Shown: positions 27,601-35,420 of the stretch, piece after piece | How the letters are laid out: every line of letters begins with the position of its first letter | How positions within the stretch are numbered: position 1 is the first letter of the stretch | NCBI GenBank assembly: GCA_002494015.1 | Contig: DLAR01000102.1 | Coordinates: 25,226 to 89,225 of the forward strand | Length of the DNA stretch: 64,000 bases | DNA from: Porphyromonadaceae bacterium UBA7042 | GTDB lineage: Bacteria; Bacteroidota; Bacteroidia; Bacteroidales; Muribaculaceae | Direction of reading: 5' to 3' | The notes under the pieces: model-generated | Seen by the model: the letters and a program-made list of their open reading frames with translations, nothing else | The model's database searches: none | Told to the model about the DNA's origin: nothing | Translations under genes and position numbers: made by a program

Positions 27601-28325
27601 GTGTGAACGGCGACCGCGAGATGGCCTACTCTCTCTATCTTGCGGGATTTGACGTGAAAGACGTGCACATGACCGACCTCATGAGCGGCCGCGAGACACT
27701 CGACGATGTAAACATGATTGTGTTCTGCGGCGGTTTCTCCAACAGCGACGTGCTCGGCTCGGCCAAAGGCTGGGCAAGCGGTTTCCTGTGGAACGACAAT
27801 GCCAAGGCCGCGCTCAAGCGTTTCTATGACCGCGAGGACACCCTCTCGCTCGGTATCTGCAACGGTTGCCAGCTCATGATCGAGCTTGGCCTCATCAATC
27901 CCGAGCATCCGCGCAAGACCCGCATGGAACACAATGTCAGCCACAAGTTTGAATCGCAGTTCCTCGGCGTGACCATCCCGCGCAACAACTCGGTGATGCT
28001 CGGCTCGCTCGCCGGCAGCAAACTCGGTATCTGGGTCGCACACGGAGAGGGCAAATTCAACCTTCCCATGTCGATGGACAGCTATAACGTAGTTGCCAAA
28101 TACAATTACCCGGCCTATCCGGGCAACCCCAACGGGTCCAAAGCCTCGGTAGCCGGTATCGCCTCGGCCGACGGCCGTCACTTGGCAATGATGCCCCACC
28201 TTGAACGCGCAATCTTCCCGTGGCAGTGTGGTTACTATCCTGCAACCCGCCGCGACGAAGTCACCCCGTGGATTGATGCATTCATCAATGCCCGCCGCTG
28301 GGTAGAGGCCAAGGTTTCCAAATAA
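24621..28325 (+). CDS. purL: Phosphoribosylformylglycinamidine synthase, single-chain
   Basis: This 1234-residue enzyme catalyses the fourth step of purine synthesis, converting FGAR and glutamine to FGAM with ATP. It has the large single-chain layout: an N-terminal PurS-like domain, a linker, two AIRS-type halves ([23 protein letters not shown], then [17 protein letters not shown]), and a C-terminal class I glutaminase. The nucleophile is in [10 protein letters not shown] and the His/Glu pair in MMPHLERA. The length is slightly below the E. coli enzyme, normal for Bacteroidota. It is a monocistronic gene with its own promoter. Confidence 0.97.
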   Translation: [1234 protein letters not shown]

Positions 28326-28337
28326 GAGTTTAAAATG

Positions 28338-28373
28338 TTAGGGGTTAAGGCTTTGCAAAGCCTTAACCCCTAA
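28338..28373. repeat. Perfect 36-bp palindrome after purL, likely terminator
   Basis: The sequence reads the same on both strands from 28338 to 28373, with its centre at 28355/28356. The half TTAGGGGTTAAGGCTTTG is followed directly by its exact complement, so the stem would have no unpaired loop beyond the innermost bases. It lies 12 nt after the purL stop and is followed by TAAAGTTTTAAG. A terminator role is most likely. CCTTAAACCC-like motifs recur at 28420-28455. Confidence 0.75.
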
Positions 28374-28493
28374 AGTTTTAAGTGAGTGTCAGATAATGGA
28401 TTCAGACGGACTCAAACCCTTACATAAGCCTTAAACCCGAACCTTAAACCCTGCTCACCTCTCCCCAATTCACATTTATTGACTAAAAAATTA

Positions 28494-28524
28494 TTGCCAT
28501 TTTTCCGAATTTGTCGTAATTTTG
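28494..28524 (+). promoter_or_regulatory. Promoter of the etfB-etfA-acyl-CoA dehydrogenase operon
   Basis: TTG at 28494-28496 and TAATTTTG at 28517-28524 are spaced by 20 bp. The ATG of etfB is 60 nt downstream. Confidence 0.75.
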
Positions 28525-28583
28525 TCGGATAATGTGAAATTTGGTCTAAACCATAGCAAATTAATAACCCAATCTATAATAGT

Positions 28584-29456
28584 ATGAGCCTTAACATCAT
28601 TGTACTCGCCAAGCAGGTGCCTGACACCCGCAATGTGGGTAAAGATGCGATGAAAGAAGATGGAACAATCAACCGTGCAGCACTGCCCGCCATCTTCAAC
28701 CCCGAGGACCTCAATGCACTTGAGCAAGCTCTACATCTTAAAGATGCCAACCCCGGGTCGACTATCACGTTGTTAACAATGGGTCTTCCCCGCGCCGCCG
28801 AGATTATCCGCGAAGCAATTTATCGCGGCGCCGACTCAGGTATAGTGCTTACTGACCGTGTACTCGGAGGTGCCGACACTCTTGCGACATCCTACTCTCT
28901 GGCACAGGCTGTGAAAAAATTCGGCAACTATGACATCATCCTCGGCGGCCGTCAGGCAATCGACGGAGACACCGCTCAGGTCGGCCCCCAGATTGCTGAA
29001 AAGCTCGGCATCCCTCAGGTTACCTATGCCGAGGAAATCCTTGACCTGAAAGATGGTTTTGTAACCGTTAAGCGCCGCCTCGAAAACGGTGTCGAGACAG
29101 TGAAGGCCCCCCTTCCCTGCGTCGTTACAGTAAACGGTTCGGCAGCCGACTGCCGTCCCCGCAACGCAATGCGTGTGCAGAAGTACAAATTTGCCGTTTC
29201 TCCCAGCGAAGTCGCCAAGCTGACCGACCGTCAGAAGGAAATTGTCGAGAATCGTCCTTATCTCCAGCTACAGGAATGGGGAGCCGCGTTTGTGGATGCC
29301 GACCCCGAGCAGATCGGATTTGCCGGTTCACCCACCAAGGTGAAATCAATCGAAAACGTTGTGTTCACAGCCAAGGAAAGCCGCGTCCTCGATGACGATG
29401 ATGCCGCTATCGAAGACCTTGTAAAGGAACTTATCGCCAACCACACTATCGGCTAA
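28584..29456 (+). CDS. etfB: Electron transfer flavoprotein subunit beta
   Basis: This 290-residue protein matches EtfB: IIVLAKQVPDTRNV at the start, the GADSGIVLTDRVLGGADTLATSY loop, and the signature block GGRQAIDGDTAQVGPQIAEKLGIPQVTY. EtfB binds AMP or a second flavin and contacts the dehydrogenase through its recognition loop. It is longer than the human or E. coli protein, as usual for anaerobe versions. It forms an operon with etfA (73-nt gap containing a repeat) and the acyl-CoA dehydrogenase. Whether this pair bifurcates electrons cannot be told from sequence by eye. Confidence 0.95.
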   Translation: MSLNIIVLAKQVPDTRNVGKDAMKEDGTINRAALPAIFNPEDLNALEQALHLKDANPGSTITLLTMGLPRAAEIIREAIYRGADSGIVLTDRVLGGADTLATSYSLAQAVKKFGNYDIILGGRQAIDGDTAQVGPQIAEKLGIPQVTYAEEILDLKDGFVTVKRRLENGVETVKAPLPCVVTVNGSAADCRPRNAMRVQKYKFAVSPSEVAKLTDRQKEIVENRPYLQLQEWGAAFVDADPEQIGFAGSPTKVKSIENVVFTAKESRVLDDDDAAIEDLVKELIANHTIG

Positions 29457-29460
29457 TTAA

Positions 29461-29519
29461 ATAATGCACAATGCATGACTCTTCAATTGTCAATTATGAA
29501 TTATGCATTATGAATTAAA
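29461..29519. repeat. ATTATGAATT-type short repeat between etfB and etfA
   Basis: Units such as CAATTGTCAATTATGAATTATGC and TATGAATT fill most of the etfB-etfA spacer. They resemble the CAATTCTC arrays at 5239-5322 and 61581-61630 in length and AATT core. The etfA start was placed after this element. Confidence 0.6.
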
Positions 29520-29529
29520 GGAAACAATT

Positions 29530-30555
29530 ATGGATAAAAATAATTTGATTGTCTATTGCGAATTTGAGGACGGCAAGGTTGCCGACGTGAGCCTCGAACT
29601 GCTCACCAAGGGCCGTCAGCTTGCCTCAAAATTAGGCGTGAAGCTCGAAGCCATCGTTATCGGCGACAACCTTGACAAGGTAGAGGAGCAGCTTTTCCCC
29701 TACGGTGTTGACCGTGTTTACAAGGTATCTGACAAGCGCCTCTATCCCTATACCACCAATCCCCACGCAGCCGTTCTCATCAACCTGTTCAAGGAAATCG
29801 AGCCGCAGATCTGCCTGATGGGAGCGACGTGCATAGGCCGAGACCTCGGCCCCCGTGTCAGCTCGTGTCTCCACAGCGGCCTTACCGCCGACTGCACCTC
29901 GCTTGAAATCGGCGACCACAAGGATGTCAAGACCGGCAAGGAATACACCGACCTTCTCTATCAGATCCGTCCTGCTTTCGGCGGAAACATCGTGGCAACC
30001 ATCGTCAATCCCGAGTGCCGTCCCCAGATGGCTACCGTGCGCGAGGGCGTGATGAAGAAAGAGGTATTCGACGCCGCCCACAAGGGTGAGGTTGTCGACC
30101 TTGACCCGTCAAAATATGTAAGCGACGAGGATTTCGTTGTAGAAATCATCGACCGCCACATCGAGAAGTCGAAAATCAACATCAAGAACTCCCCCATCAT
30201 CGTAGCCGGCGGCTACGGTGTCGGGTCCAAGGAAAACTTCGACCTTCTCTATGACCTCGCCAATACCCTCGGAGCCGAAGTCGGTGCTTCCCGTGCGGCA
30301 GTCGATGCCGGATTTACCGAACACGCGCGCCAGATCGGGCAGACCGGCGTGACCGTGCGTCCCAAGCTCTACATCGCCTGCGGCATCTCGGGTCAGATCC
30401 AGCACATCGCAGGTATGCAGGACAGCTCGATTATCATATCAATCAACAACGACCCCAACGCTCCCATCAACACTATCGCCGACTATGTAATCACCGGCAA
30501 TGTCGAGGATGTTGTGCCCAAGTTGATTAAGTATTACAAGAAGAATTCCAAATAA
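29530..30555 (+). CDS. etfA: Electron transfer flavoprotein subunit alpha
   Basis: This 341-residue protein binds FAD with its C-terminal domain. The signature is visible from VGASRAAVDAGF to GQTGVTVRPKLYIACGISGQIQHIAGM. The N-terminal half carries the flavodoxin-like fold (LIVYCEFEDGKVADVSLELL). The ATG at 29530 is preferred over the in-frame start at 29503, which lies inside the repeat. It passes electrons between acyl-CoA dehydrogenases and downstream acceptors in the cytoplasm. The acyl-CoA dehydrogenase gene begins 2 nt after its stop, so all three are one unit. Confidence 0.96.
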   Translation: MDKNNLIVYCEFEDGKVADVSLELLTKGRQLASKLGVKLEAIVIGDNLDKVEEQLFPYGVDRVYKVSDKRLYPYTTNPHAAVLINLFKEIEPQICLMGATCIGRDLGPRVSSCLHSGLTADCTSLEIGDHKDVKTGKEYTDLLYQIRPAFGGNIVATIVNPECRPQMATVREGVMKKEVFDAAHKGEVVDLDPSKYVSDEDFVVEIIDRHIEKSKINIKNSPIIVAGGYGVGSKENFDLLYDLANTLGAEVGASRAAVDAGFTEHARQIGQTGVTVRPKLYIACGISGQIQHIAGMQDSSIIISINNDPNAPINTIADYVITGNVEDVVPKLIKYYKKNSK

Positions 30556-30557
30556 AA

Positions 30558-32261
30558 ATGGCTAATTTCTATACTGACAACCCCGATTTGCGTCACCATC
30601 TGACCCATCCGCTGATGGAGAAGATTGTCGCCCTTAAAGAACGCGACTATACCGACGCTGAAAAATATGACTACGCTCCTCTGGACTATGCCGACGCTCA
30701 GGACAGCTATGACAAGGTTCTCGAAATTGTCGGTGAAATCTGCGGTGACATTATCGCCCCCAATGCCGAGGATGTCGACCACCAAGGCCCCCGTGTCGAG
30801 AACGGCCGCGTAATCTACGCCGACAAGACACAGGAAAACCTCGATGCCTGCCGCAAGGCCGGCCTCATGGGCATGGCGATGCCCCGCCGTTACGGCGGTC
30901 TCAACTTCCCCATCACCCCTTATATCATGGCAGCCGACATCGTCAGCCGCGCCGATACAGGGTTTGAAAACCTGTGGGGACTTCAGGACTGCGCCGAGAC
31001 CATCTACGAGTTTGCCAACGAGGAACAGAAACAGAAATTCATCCCCCGCGTGTGTCAGGGCGAAACCATGTCGATGGACCTCACCGAACCCGATGCCGGT
31101 TCTGACCTTCAGAGCGTGATGCTCAAGGCGACCGAGCAACCCGACGGCACTTGGCTGCTCAACGGCGTGAAACGCTTTATCACCAACGGAGACAGCGACA
31201 TCCACCTCGTTCTCGCCCGCTCCGAGGCCGGAACCAAGGACGGGCGCGGCCTCTCGATGTTCATCTATGACAAGCGCGACGGCGGTGTCAACGTGCGCCG
31301 CATCGAGAACAAGATGGGTATCAAGGGTTCTCCCACTTGCGAGCTTACCTACAAGAACGCCAAGGCAGTCCTCTGCGGCAACCGCCGTATGGGCCTCATC
31401 AAGTATGTCATGGCCCTCATGAACGGTGCCCGTCTCGGTATCGCCGCCCAGAGTGTCGGTGTCAGCGAGCTCGCCTACCGCGAGGCACTGGCCTATGCCC
31501 GCGACCGCAAGCAGTTTGGCAAAGCCATCATCGAGTTCCCCGCTGTCTATGAAATGCTGTCGGTAATGAAGGCCAAGCTCGACGCGTCACGCTCGCTCCT
31601 TTACGCCTGCGCCCGCTATGTCGACATCTACAAGATTTATGACGACATCGCCAAGGAACGCTCGCTGACTCCCGAAGAACGCAAGGAGTCCAAATATTAC
31701 AGCCGTCTCGCCGACGCGCTCACTCCCCTTGCCAAGGGTCTCGGCAGCGAATACTGCAATCAGAATGCCTATGACTGCATTCAGATTCACGGCGGCTCGG
31801 GTTTCATGAAAGATTATGCCTGCGAACGTCTCTATCGCGATGCCCGCATCACGTCAATCTACGAAGGCACTACCCAGCTTCAGGTTGTGGCTGCAATCCG
31901 CCACGTCACCACCGGCACCTATCTCTCGCTAATCCGCGAGTATGAGGCCGAGGCTGTAAAGCCGGAACTTCAGTCACTCAAAGACCGCCTCATCGCTATG
32001 ACCGCCGTCTATGCCGAGGCTGTAGACAAAGTCGGCTCGGTCGAGGATACCGCCTACGGCGACTTCATGGCGCGCCGCCTTGTCGAAATGGCAGGAAACA
32101 TCATCATGGGCCACTTGCTCGTGCTTGATGCCAACCGCACCGATAGTTTCACACGCTCGGCCGAGGTTTACTGCAACATCGCTCAGGCCGAAGTGACCAA
32201 GCACAGCGAATTTATCAAAAACTTCGCACCTGCCGAAATCGCCGCTTATAAAGTAGACTAA
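30558..32261 (+). CDS. Acyl-CoA dehydrogenase
   Basis: This 567-residue flavoenzyme shows the acyl-CoA dehydrogenase core: SMDLTEPDAGSDLQSVMLKA (substrate and FAD loop), GVKRFITNGD, RKQFGKAIIEFPAV, and the end block IHGGSGFMKDYACERLYRDARITSIYEGTTQLQ. The catalytic glutamate lies in IYEGT. A C-terminal helical extension of about 130 residues makes it longer than the 380-residue short-chain enzymes. It should oxidise or, in reverse, reduce a short-chain acyl-CoA with the Etf pair encoded upstream. The exact substrate is unknown. A hairpin at 32285-32320 ends the operon. Confidence 0.94.
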   Translation: MANFYTDNPDLRHHLTHPLMEKIVALKERDYTDAEKYDYAPLDYADAQDSYDKVLEIVGEICGDIIAPNAEDVDHQGPRVENGRVIYADKTQENLDACRKAGLMGMAMPRRYGGLNFPITPYIMAADIVSRADTGFENLWGLQDCAETIYEFANEEQKQKFIPRVCQGETMSMDLTEPDAGSDLQSVMLKATEQPDGTWLLNGVKRFITNGDSDIHLVLARSEAGTKDGRGLSMFIYDKRDGGVNVRRIENKMGIKGSPTCELTYKNAKAVLCGNRRMGLIKYVMALMNGARLGIAAQSVGVSELAYREALAYARDRKQFGKAIIEFPAVYEMLSVMKAKLDASRSLLYACARYVDIYKIYDDIAKERSLTPEERKESKYYSRLADALTPLAKGLGSEYCNQNAYDCIQIHGGSGFMKDYACERLYRDARITSIYEGTTQLQVVAAIRHVTTGTYLSLIREYEAEAVKPELQSLKDRLIAMTAVYAEAVDKVGSVEDTAYGDFMARRLVEMAGNIIMGHLLVLDANRTDSFTRSAEVYCNIAQAEVTKHSEFIKNFAPAEIAAYKVD

Positions 32262-32284
32262 CCCTATTCTTTATAACGAGAAAA

Positions 32285-32320
32285 GAAACAGAAGGACAGT
32301 ATTTTCTGCCCTTCTGTTTC
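32285..32320 (+). terminator. Hairpin terminator after acyl-CoA dehydrogenase
   Basis: GAAACAGAAGG (32285-32295) pairs perfectly with CCTTCTGTTTC (32310-32320) around a 14-nt loop. There is no T-tract. Confidence 0.65.
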
Positions 32321-32332
32321 CGTTCTATAATG

Positions 32333-32500
32333 TTAGAGTATGTTTACTTTTAACTTTATGAAATCTTTATAGCCTTTTTCGGCCCGGTTTAAGCTTTTGT
32401 TCAGTCATTATGGAACCCCATAACTCTTTCTCAAAATCTAAAAACGGACTCGAAAAATTTCTCTAAATCTTAACATAAGTCAAAAGTAAACATACTCTTA
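32333..32500. mobile_element. MITE-like element, 162 bp with terminal inverted repeats
   Basis: The termini GAGTATGTTTACTTTT (32336-32351) and its complement AAAAGTAAACATACTC (32482-32497) are perfect. A looser match extends inward (AACTTTATG versus GACTTATG). TTA occurs directly at both outer edges (32333-32335 and 32498-32500), as a 3-bp target duplication would. The interior has no ORF. It lies 9 bp before the ATG at 32507, so it may supply or alter the leader of that gene. Confidence 0.65.
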
Positions 32501-32506
32501 GAAATT

Positions 32507-33661
32507 ATGGACTTCAACAAGTTGAGACTGAAATATGCCGGTGATGCCGGGAAGATGGACGAGATTCTTCAGGCCGAGTGCCGCCACAAGACCGCCCGAA
32601 AACTCGCCGACACGCTGGCCTGCGAGGGGTTCCGGTTCCCGTCTCTTTCCGTTGCCGAGATGGCGACTTCCGATGTGGTGGCCCACGAGCACTGCCGCCT
32701 TGTTTCACCGGGCGACCGTGTCATTGACATGACAAGCGGCCTCGGTATCGACACCTTTGCGTTTGCCCGCTCGGGGTGTGACGTTACCGCCGTGGAACTC
32801 GACCCGGTCACGGCCCGCGAGATTATCCACAACGCGGCGGTGCTCGGGCTTGACAATGTCAGCATCATCAACGATGACAGCGTCAGATGGCTGAGGGAAA
32901 ATCCCGGCGAGAGTTTCGATGTGATCTTTATCGACCCTGCGCGACGCGACAACCGGGGACGCCACTTTGCCCTCGCCGACTGCGTGCCCGACGTGACATC
33001 GTGTCTTGACCTGCTCCTTTCCCGCTGCCGCCGACTCGTCATCAAGTCGTCTCCGATGCTCGACATCGCCGCCGTGCGCCGCGAGTTGCCGCGCGCCCAG
33101 TCCACACTCCTGATAGGGACACGCGGCGAGTGCAAGGAACTTGTCACCGTCATCCCGGGTGACGGCTCGATAACATGCATCACTATGCTCGGCGACAACC
33201 GGCGCAACGAGTTCAAGTTTGATCCCGCCGATGAAACTGCCGCCATTGCCACATTCGGTCTCCCGGCTGCGGGGGGATTCCTTTACGAGCCATACCCGGC
33301 TGTCATGAAAAGCGGTGCCGTCAAGCTGCTTTCCACACGTTTCGGAGTAGCCAAGCTGCATGTCAACACTCATCTTTACTACTCGCCCGTGCCTGTACAT
33401 GACTTTCCGGGAGATGAATTTGTCATCGAGGGAATCGTTCCGTTTGACAAAAAAGGGATAAAAAGCATTACAGCACGCTATCCTGTTATCAACGTGGCCA
33501 CACGCAACTTTCCTCTCCCGGCCCCCGACCTTGCCCGACGGCTGAAAACAAAAGACGGCGGAGACCGAAAGCTTTTCGGCTCCACCGTCAATAACAGTGA
33601 GAGAGTAATGATTATTTCTCGAACATCCGCGCCATCGAGCGGCGGTCTTCGCGCTCTTTGA
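32507..33661 (+). CDS. THUMP-like class I SAM-dependent methyltransferase
   Basis: This 384-residue protein has a Rossmann methyltransferase core with motif [17 protein letters not shown] (residues about 72-88), the acidic motif [10 protein letters not shown], and motif [10 protein letters not shown]. The N-terminal helical part and C-terminal beta region (after residue 290) fit the THUMP-like methyltransferase family of Bacteroidota. An RNA substrate is plausible but unproven. Its ATG lies 9 bp after the MITE-like element. The last 50 nt overlap the end of smpB on the opposite strand, and the C-terminus [15 protein letters not shown] looks intact there. Confidence 0.82.
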   Translation: MDFNKLRLKYAGDAGKMDEILQAECRHKTARKLADTLACEGFRFPSLSVAEMATSDVVAHEHCRLVSPGDRVIDMTSGLGIDTFAFARSGCDVTAVELDPVTAREIIHNAAVLGLDNVSIINDDSVRWLRENPGESFDVIFIDPARRDNRGRHFALADCVPDVTSCLDLLLSRCRRLVIKSSPMLDIAAVRRELPRAQSTLLIGTRGECKELVTVIPGDGSITCITMLGDNRRNEFKFDPADETAAIATFGLPAAGGFLYEPYPAVMKSGAVKLLSTRFGVAKLHVNTHLYYSPVPVHDFPGDEFVIEGIVPFDKKGIKSITARYPVINVATRNFPLPAPDLARRLKTKDGGDRKLFGSTVNNSERVMIISRTSAPSSGGLRAL

Positions 33662-34064
33662 TGGATTGACGCTTGTCATATTCCTTCTTGCCGCGCCCGA
33701 CACCGATAACCAGCTTGGCAAGTCCGCGGTCATTGATAAACAGGCGCATGGGTATAATGGTGAACCCTGTCTCCTTTCCCGACTTTTCAATCTTGGCAAT
33801 CTCCTTTTTGTTGAGCAGCAGCTTGCGGTCGCGACGGGTGTTGTGATTGTTGTAGGTGCCGTAGAAATACTCGGCGATATACATGTTTTTGACCCAGACC
33901 TCGCCGTTGTTCACATAGCAGAAAGTGTCGACAAGGCTTGCCTTACCCTGCCGCAGGGCCTTTATCTCGGTGCCGGTCAGCACAATCCCGGCGGTAAACG
34001 TATCGCCTATCGCGAAGTCAAACGTTGCACGTCTGTTCTTTATATTGACATCTTTTATATTCAT
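33612..34064 (-). CDS. smpB: SsrA-binding protein SmpB
   Basis: This 150-residue protein escorts tmRNA to stalled ribosomes for trans-translation. It matches the family from [10 protein letters not shown] (early strand), through [21 protein letters not shown] and KLLLNKKEI, to the basic tail [18 protein letters not shown]. The tail is the part that mimics the codon-anticodon interaction. The length is standard. Its 3' end overlaps the methyltransferase gene by 50 nt on the opposite strand. The Yip1-like gene lies 3 nt upstream on the same strand. Confidence 0.97.
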   Translation of the reverse strand: MNIKDVNIKNRRATFDFAIGDTFTAGIVLTGTEIKALRQGKASLVDTFCYVNNGEVWVKNMYIAEYFYGTYNNHNTRRDRKLLLNKKEIAKIEKSGKETGFTIIPMRLFINDRGLAKLVIGVGRGKKEYDKRQSIKEREDRRSMARMFEK

Positions 34065-34067
34065 TTT

Positions 34068-34628
34068 TCAAGAGGGTAATAAGAGGGAAAATAAAAATAA
34101 CAAAATATAAGGCGGGATGATTATGCCCGGAATCGCGATGAGCATGAACTCCCCTTCCTTACCGGGCACGACACCCATGTAAGCGGTTCCTTTCCACATG
34201 ATTATAGCCACATATATGGGAAGAAAAAACAGCACTACGGTAGTCACCGGCAGGCAGTTGACGAGAATCGAAATGAACGACAGCAACCCGAGGCTGTAAA
34301 GAACAAACGTCTTGTTGCGCTTTTCGTTCACCTTTCCGCCGACACTTGACGAGATGAACAGCGACAACACAAATGTTCCTATAAAATAGGACACGAAAAA
34401 CATCATGAACTCAACAATTCCTTTAAGGAACTGCCCGATAAACGTGCTGTCGCTCTTGTAAAGCATCTCGAAAAACACACTGAGCCCGACCACGGCAATC
34501 AGCGGGTAAAACCCGCGCGCGGCAAGAGAATCGGGATTGTCATTGCCCTTGGCAATGTCTTCCCAGCCGTTTCCGGGCGACAAAATCAATTGGAAAAGGT
34601 TCTGTATATAGCGTTTCATCGGCTGCAT
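34068..34628 (-). CDS. Yip1-family integral membrane protein
   Basis: This 186-residue protein has five hydrophobic segments, at about residues 40-58, 70-95, 108-128, 130-145 and 160-183. The N-terminal IQNLFQLILSPGNGWEDIAKG block recalls the Yip1/DUF1282 domain start. The function in bacteria is not known. Starts at 34628 or 34619 are both possible. The stop lies 3 nt before smpB, which implies cotranscription. A minus-strand -7 box (TAATTTTG at 34642-34649) sits just upstream, back to back with the DUF3127 promoter. Confidence 0.75.
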   Translation of the reverse strand: MQPMKRYIQNLFQLILSPGNGWEDIAKGNDNPDSLAARGFYPLIAVVGLSVFFEMLYKSDSTFIGQFLKGIVEFMMFFVSYFIGTFVLSLFISSSVGGKVNEKRNKTFVLYSLGLLSFISILVNCLPVTTVVLFFLPIYVAIIMWKGTAYMGVVPGKEGEFMLIAIPGIIIPPYILLFLFSLLLPS

Positions 34629-34641
34629 TTCTTAGGAAGTA

Positions 34642-34649
34642 CAAAATTA
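34642..34649 (-). promoter_or_regulatory. -7 element of the Yip1-smpB unit
   Basis: The minus strand reads TAATTTTG, 13 nt before the start at 34628. The -33 box is unclear. Confidence 0.45.
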
Positions 34650-34699
34650 GTTTAAATCAGCGAAATAAAGAAACAATAAAAATAAAAACACGTCAAATC

Positions 34700-34730
34700 T
34701 TGGTTTATCGCCCGGAATTGACTACTTTTG
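34700..34730 (+). promoter_or_regulatory. Promoter of the DUF3127 gene
   Basis: TTG at 34700-34702 and TACTTTTG at 34723-34730 are 20 bp apart. The ATG at 34748 would have a leader of about 10 nt. Confidence 0.75.
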
Positions 34731-34747
34731 TACAAAATAACGTAAAA

Positions 34748-35182
34748 ATGGAAATTACCGGAAAAATAATTGTTGCCCTCCCCGAAGTGGGCGGCACTTC
34801 CCGTGCAGGCAACGCATGGAAAAAGCGTGAATATGTCCTTGAGACACTTGAAACATATCCTAAAAAGGTGGCATTCAACTTCTTTGGCGAGCGTGTCGAC
34901 CAGTTCCCCCTCAACGTAGGCGACATGGTCACAGTCAGCTTTGACATCGACAGCCGCGAGTTTAACGGACGCTGGTATGTCGACATCCGCGCGTGGAAAG
35001 CTGTTCCCGCCGGAAGCGAAGGCGCTGCTGCTGCCGCTCCCGCTATGGCCGGTGCTCCCGCCGCCCCCGCCTATGGTCCCGCGCCCCAGATGCCCCAAGG
35101 TTATGCACAGGCGCCCGGCGCAGTGCCCCCTCCCCCTGCCGTTGACCTCGGTTCGAGCGACAACGACGACCTCCCCTTCTGA
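34748..35182 (+). CDS. DUF3127 protein with SSB-like acidic tail
   Basis: This 144-residue protein has a DUF3127 OB-like domain at residues 1-85 (MEITGKIIVALPEVGG, then FPLNVGDMVTVSFDIDSREF). An Ala/Pro-rich linker of about 50 residues follows, and the end is DNDDLPF. The tail is nearly identical in style to the C-terminal tip (DDxPF) by which single-stranded DNA-binding proteins recruit partners. A role at ssDNA is thus likely. The ATG at 34748 is favoured over 34700, which overlaps the promoter. A strong hairpin follows. Confidence 0.85.
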   Translation: MEITGKIIVALPEVGGTSRAGNAWKKREYVLETLETYPKKVAFNFFGERVDQFPLNVGDMVTVSFDIDSREFNGRWYVDIRAWKAVPAGSEGAAAAAPAMAGAPAAPAYGPAPQMPQGYAQAPGAVPPPPAVDLGSSDNDDLPF

Positions 35183-35201
35183 CAATCAATTCACAACCAA
35201 T

Positions 35202-35239
35202 AAAACGGGTCGCGACCTAAAATGGTCGCGACCCGTTTT
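35202..35239. terminator. Bidirectional-looking terminator after DUF3127 gene
   Basis: AAAACGGGTCGCGACC pairs perfectly with GGTCGCGACCCGTTTT around TAAAAT. It is followed by GTTTCT. Confidence 0.85.
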
Positions 35240-35352
35240 GTTTCTGACATGCCGGGAGCATCAGACTTTTTTCTTTGCAACGCCATATCCGCAGACAACA
35301 GCGGTGATCCACAAAAGGTACAAAAATCTCTATCAGGCTTAATTTTTGTTAA

Positions 35353-35398
35353 AACTAAAAAGATTAGTTGCGTAACTAAATATTTTAGTTTAGATTTG
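35353..35398 (+). promoter_or_regulatory. BlaI-type multi-half-site operator overlapping promoter
   Basis: Four half-sites alternate: AACTAA (35353-35358), TTAGTT (35364-35369), AACTAA (35374-35379) and TTAGTT (35385-35390). Their starts are 11, 10 and 11 bp apart, about one helical turn each. The -33 TTG (35368-35370) and the -7 TAGATTTG (35391-35398) lie within or directly after them, spaced by 20 bp. A dimeric repressor bound here would block RNA polymerase. Confidence 0.75.
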
Positions 35399-35420
35399 CG
35401 GTATATAAAAAATCACCGTC

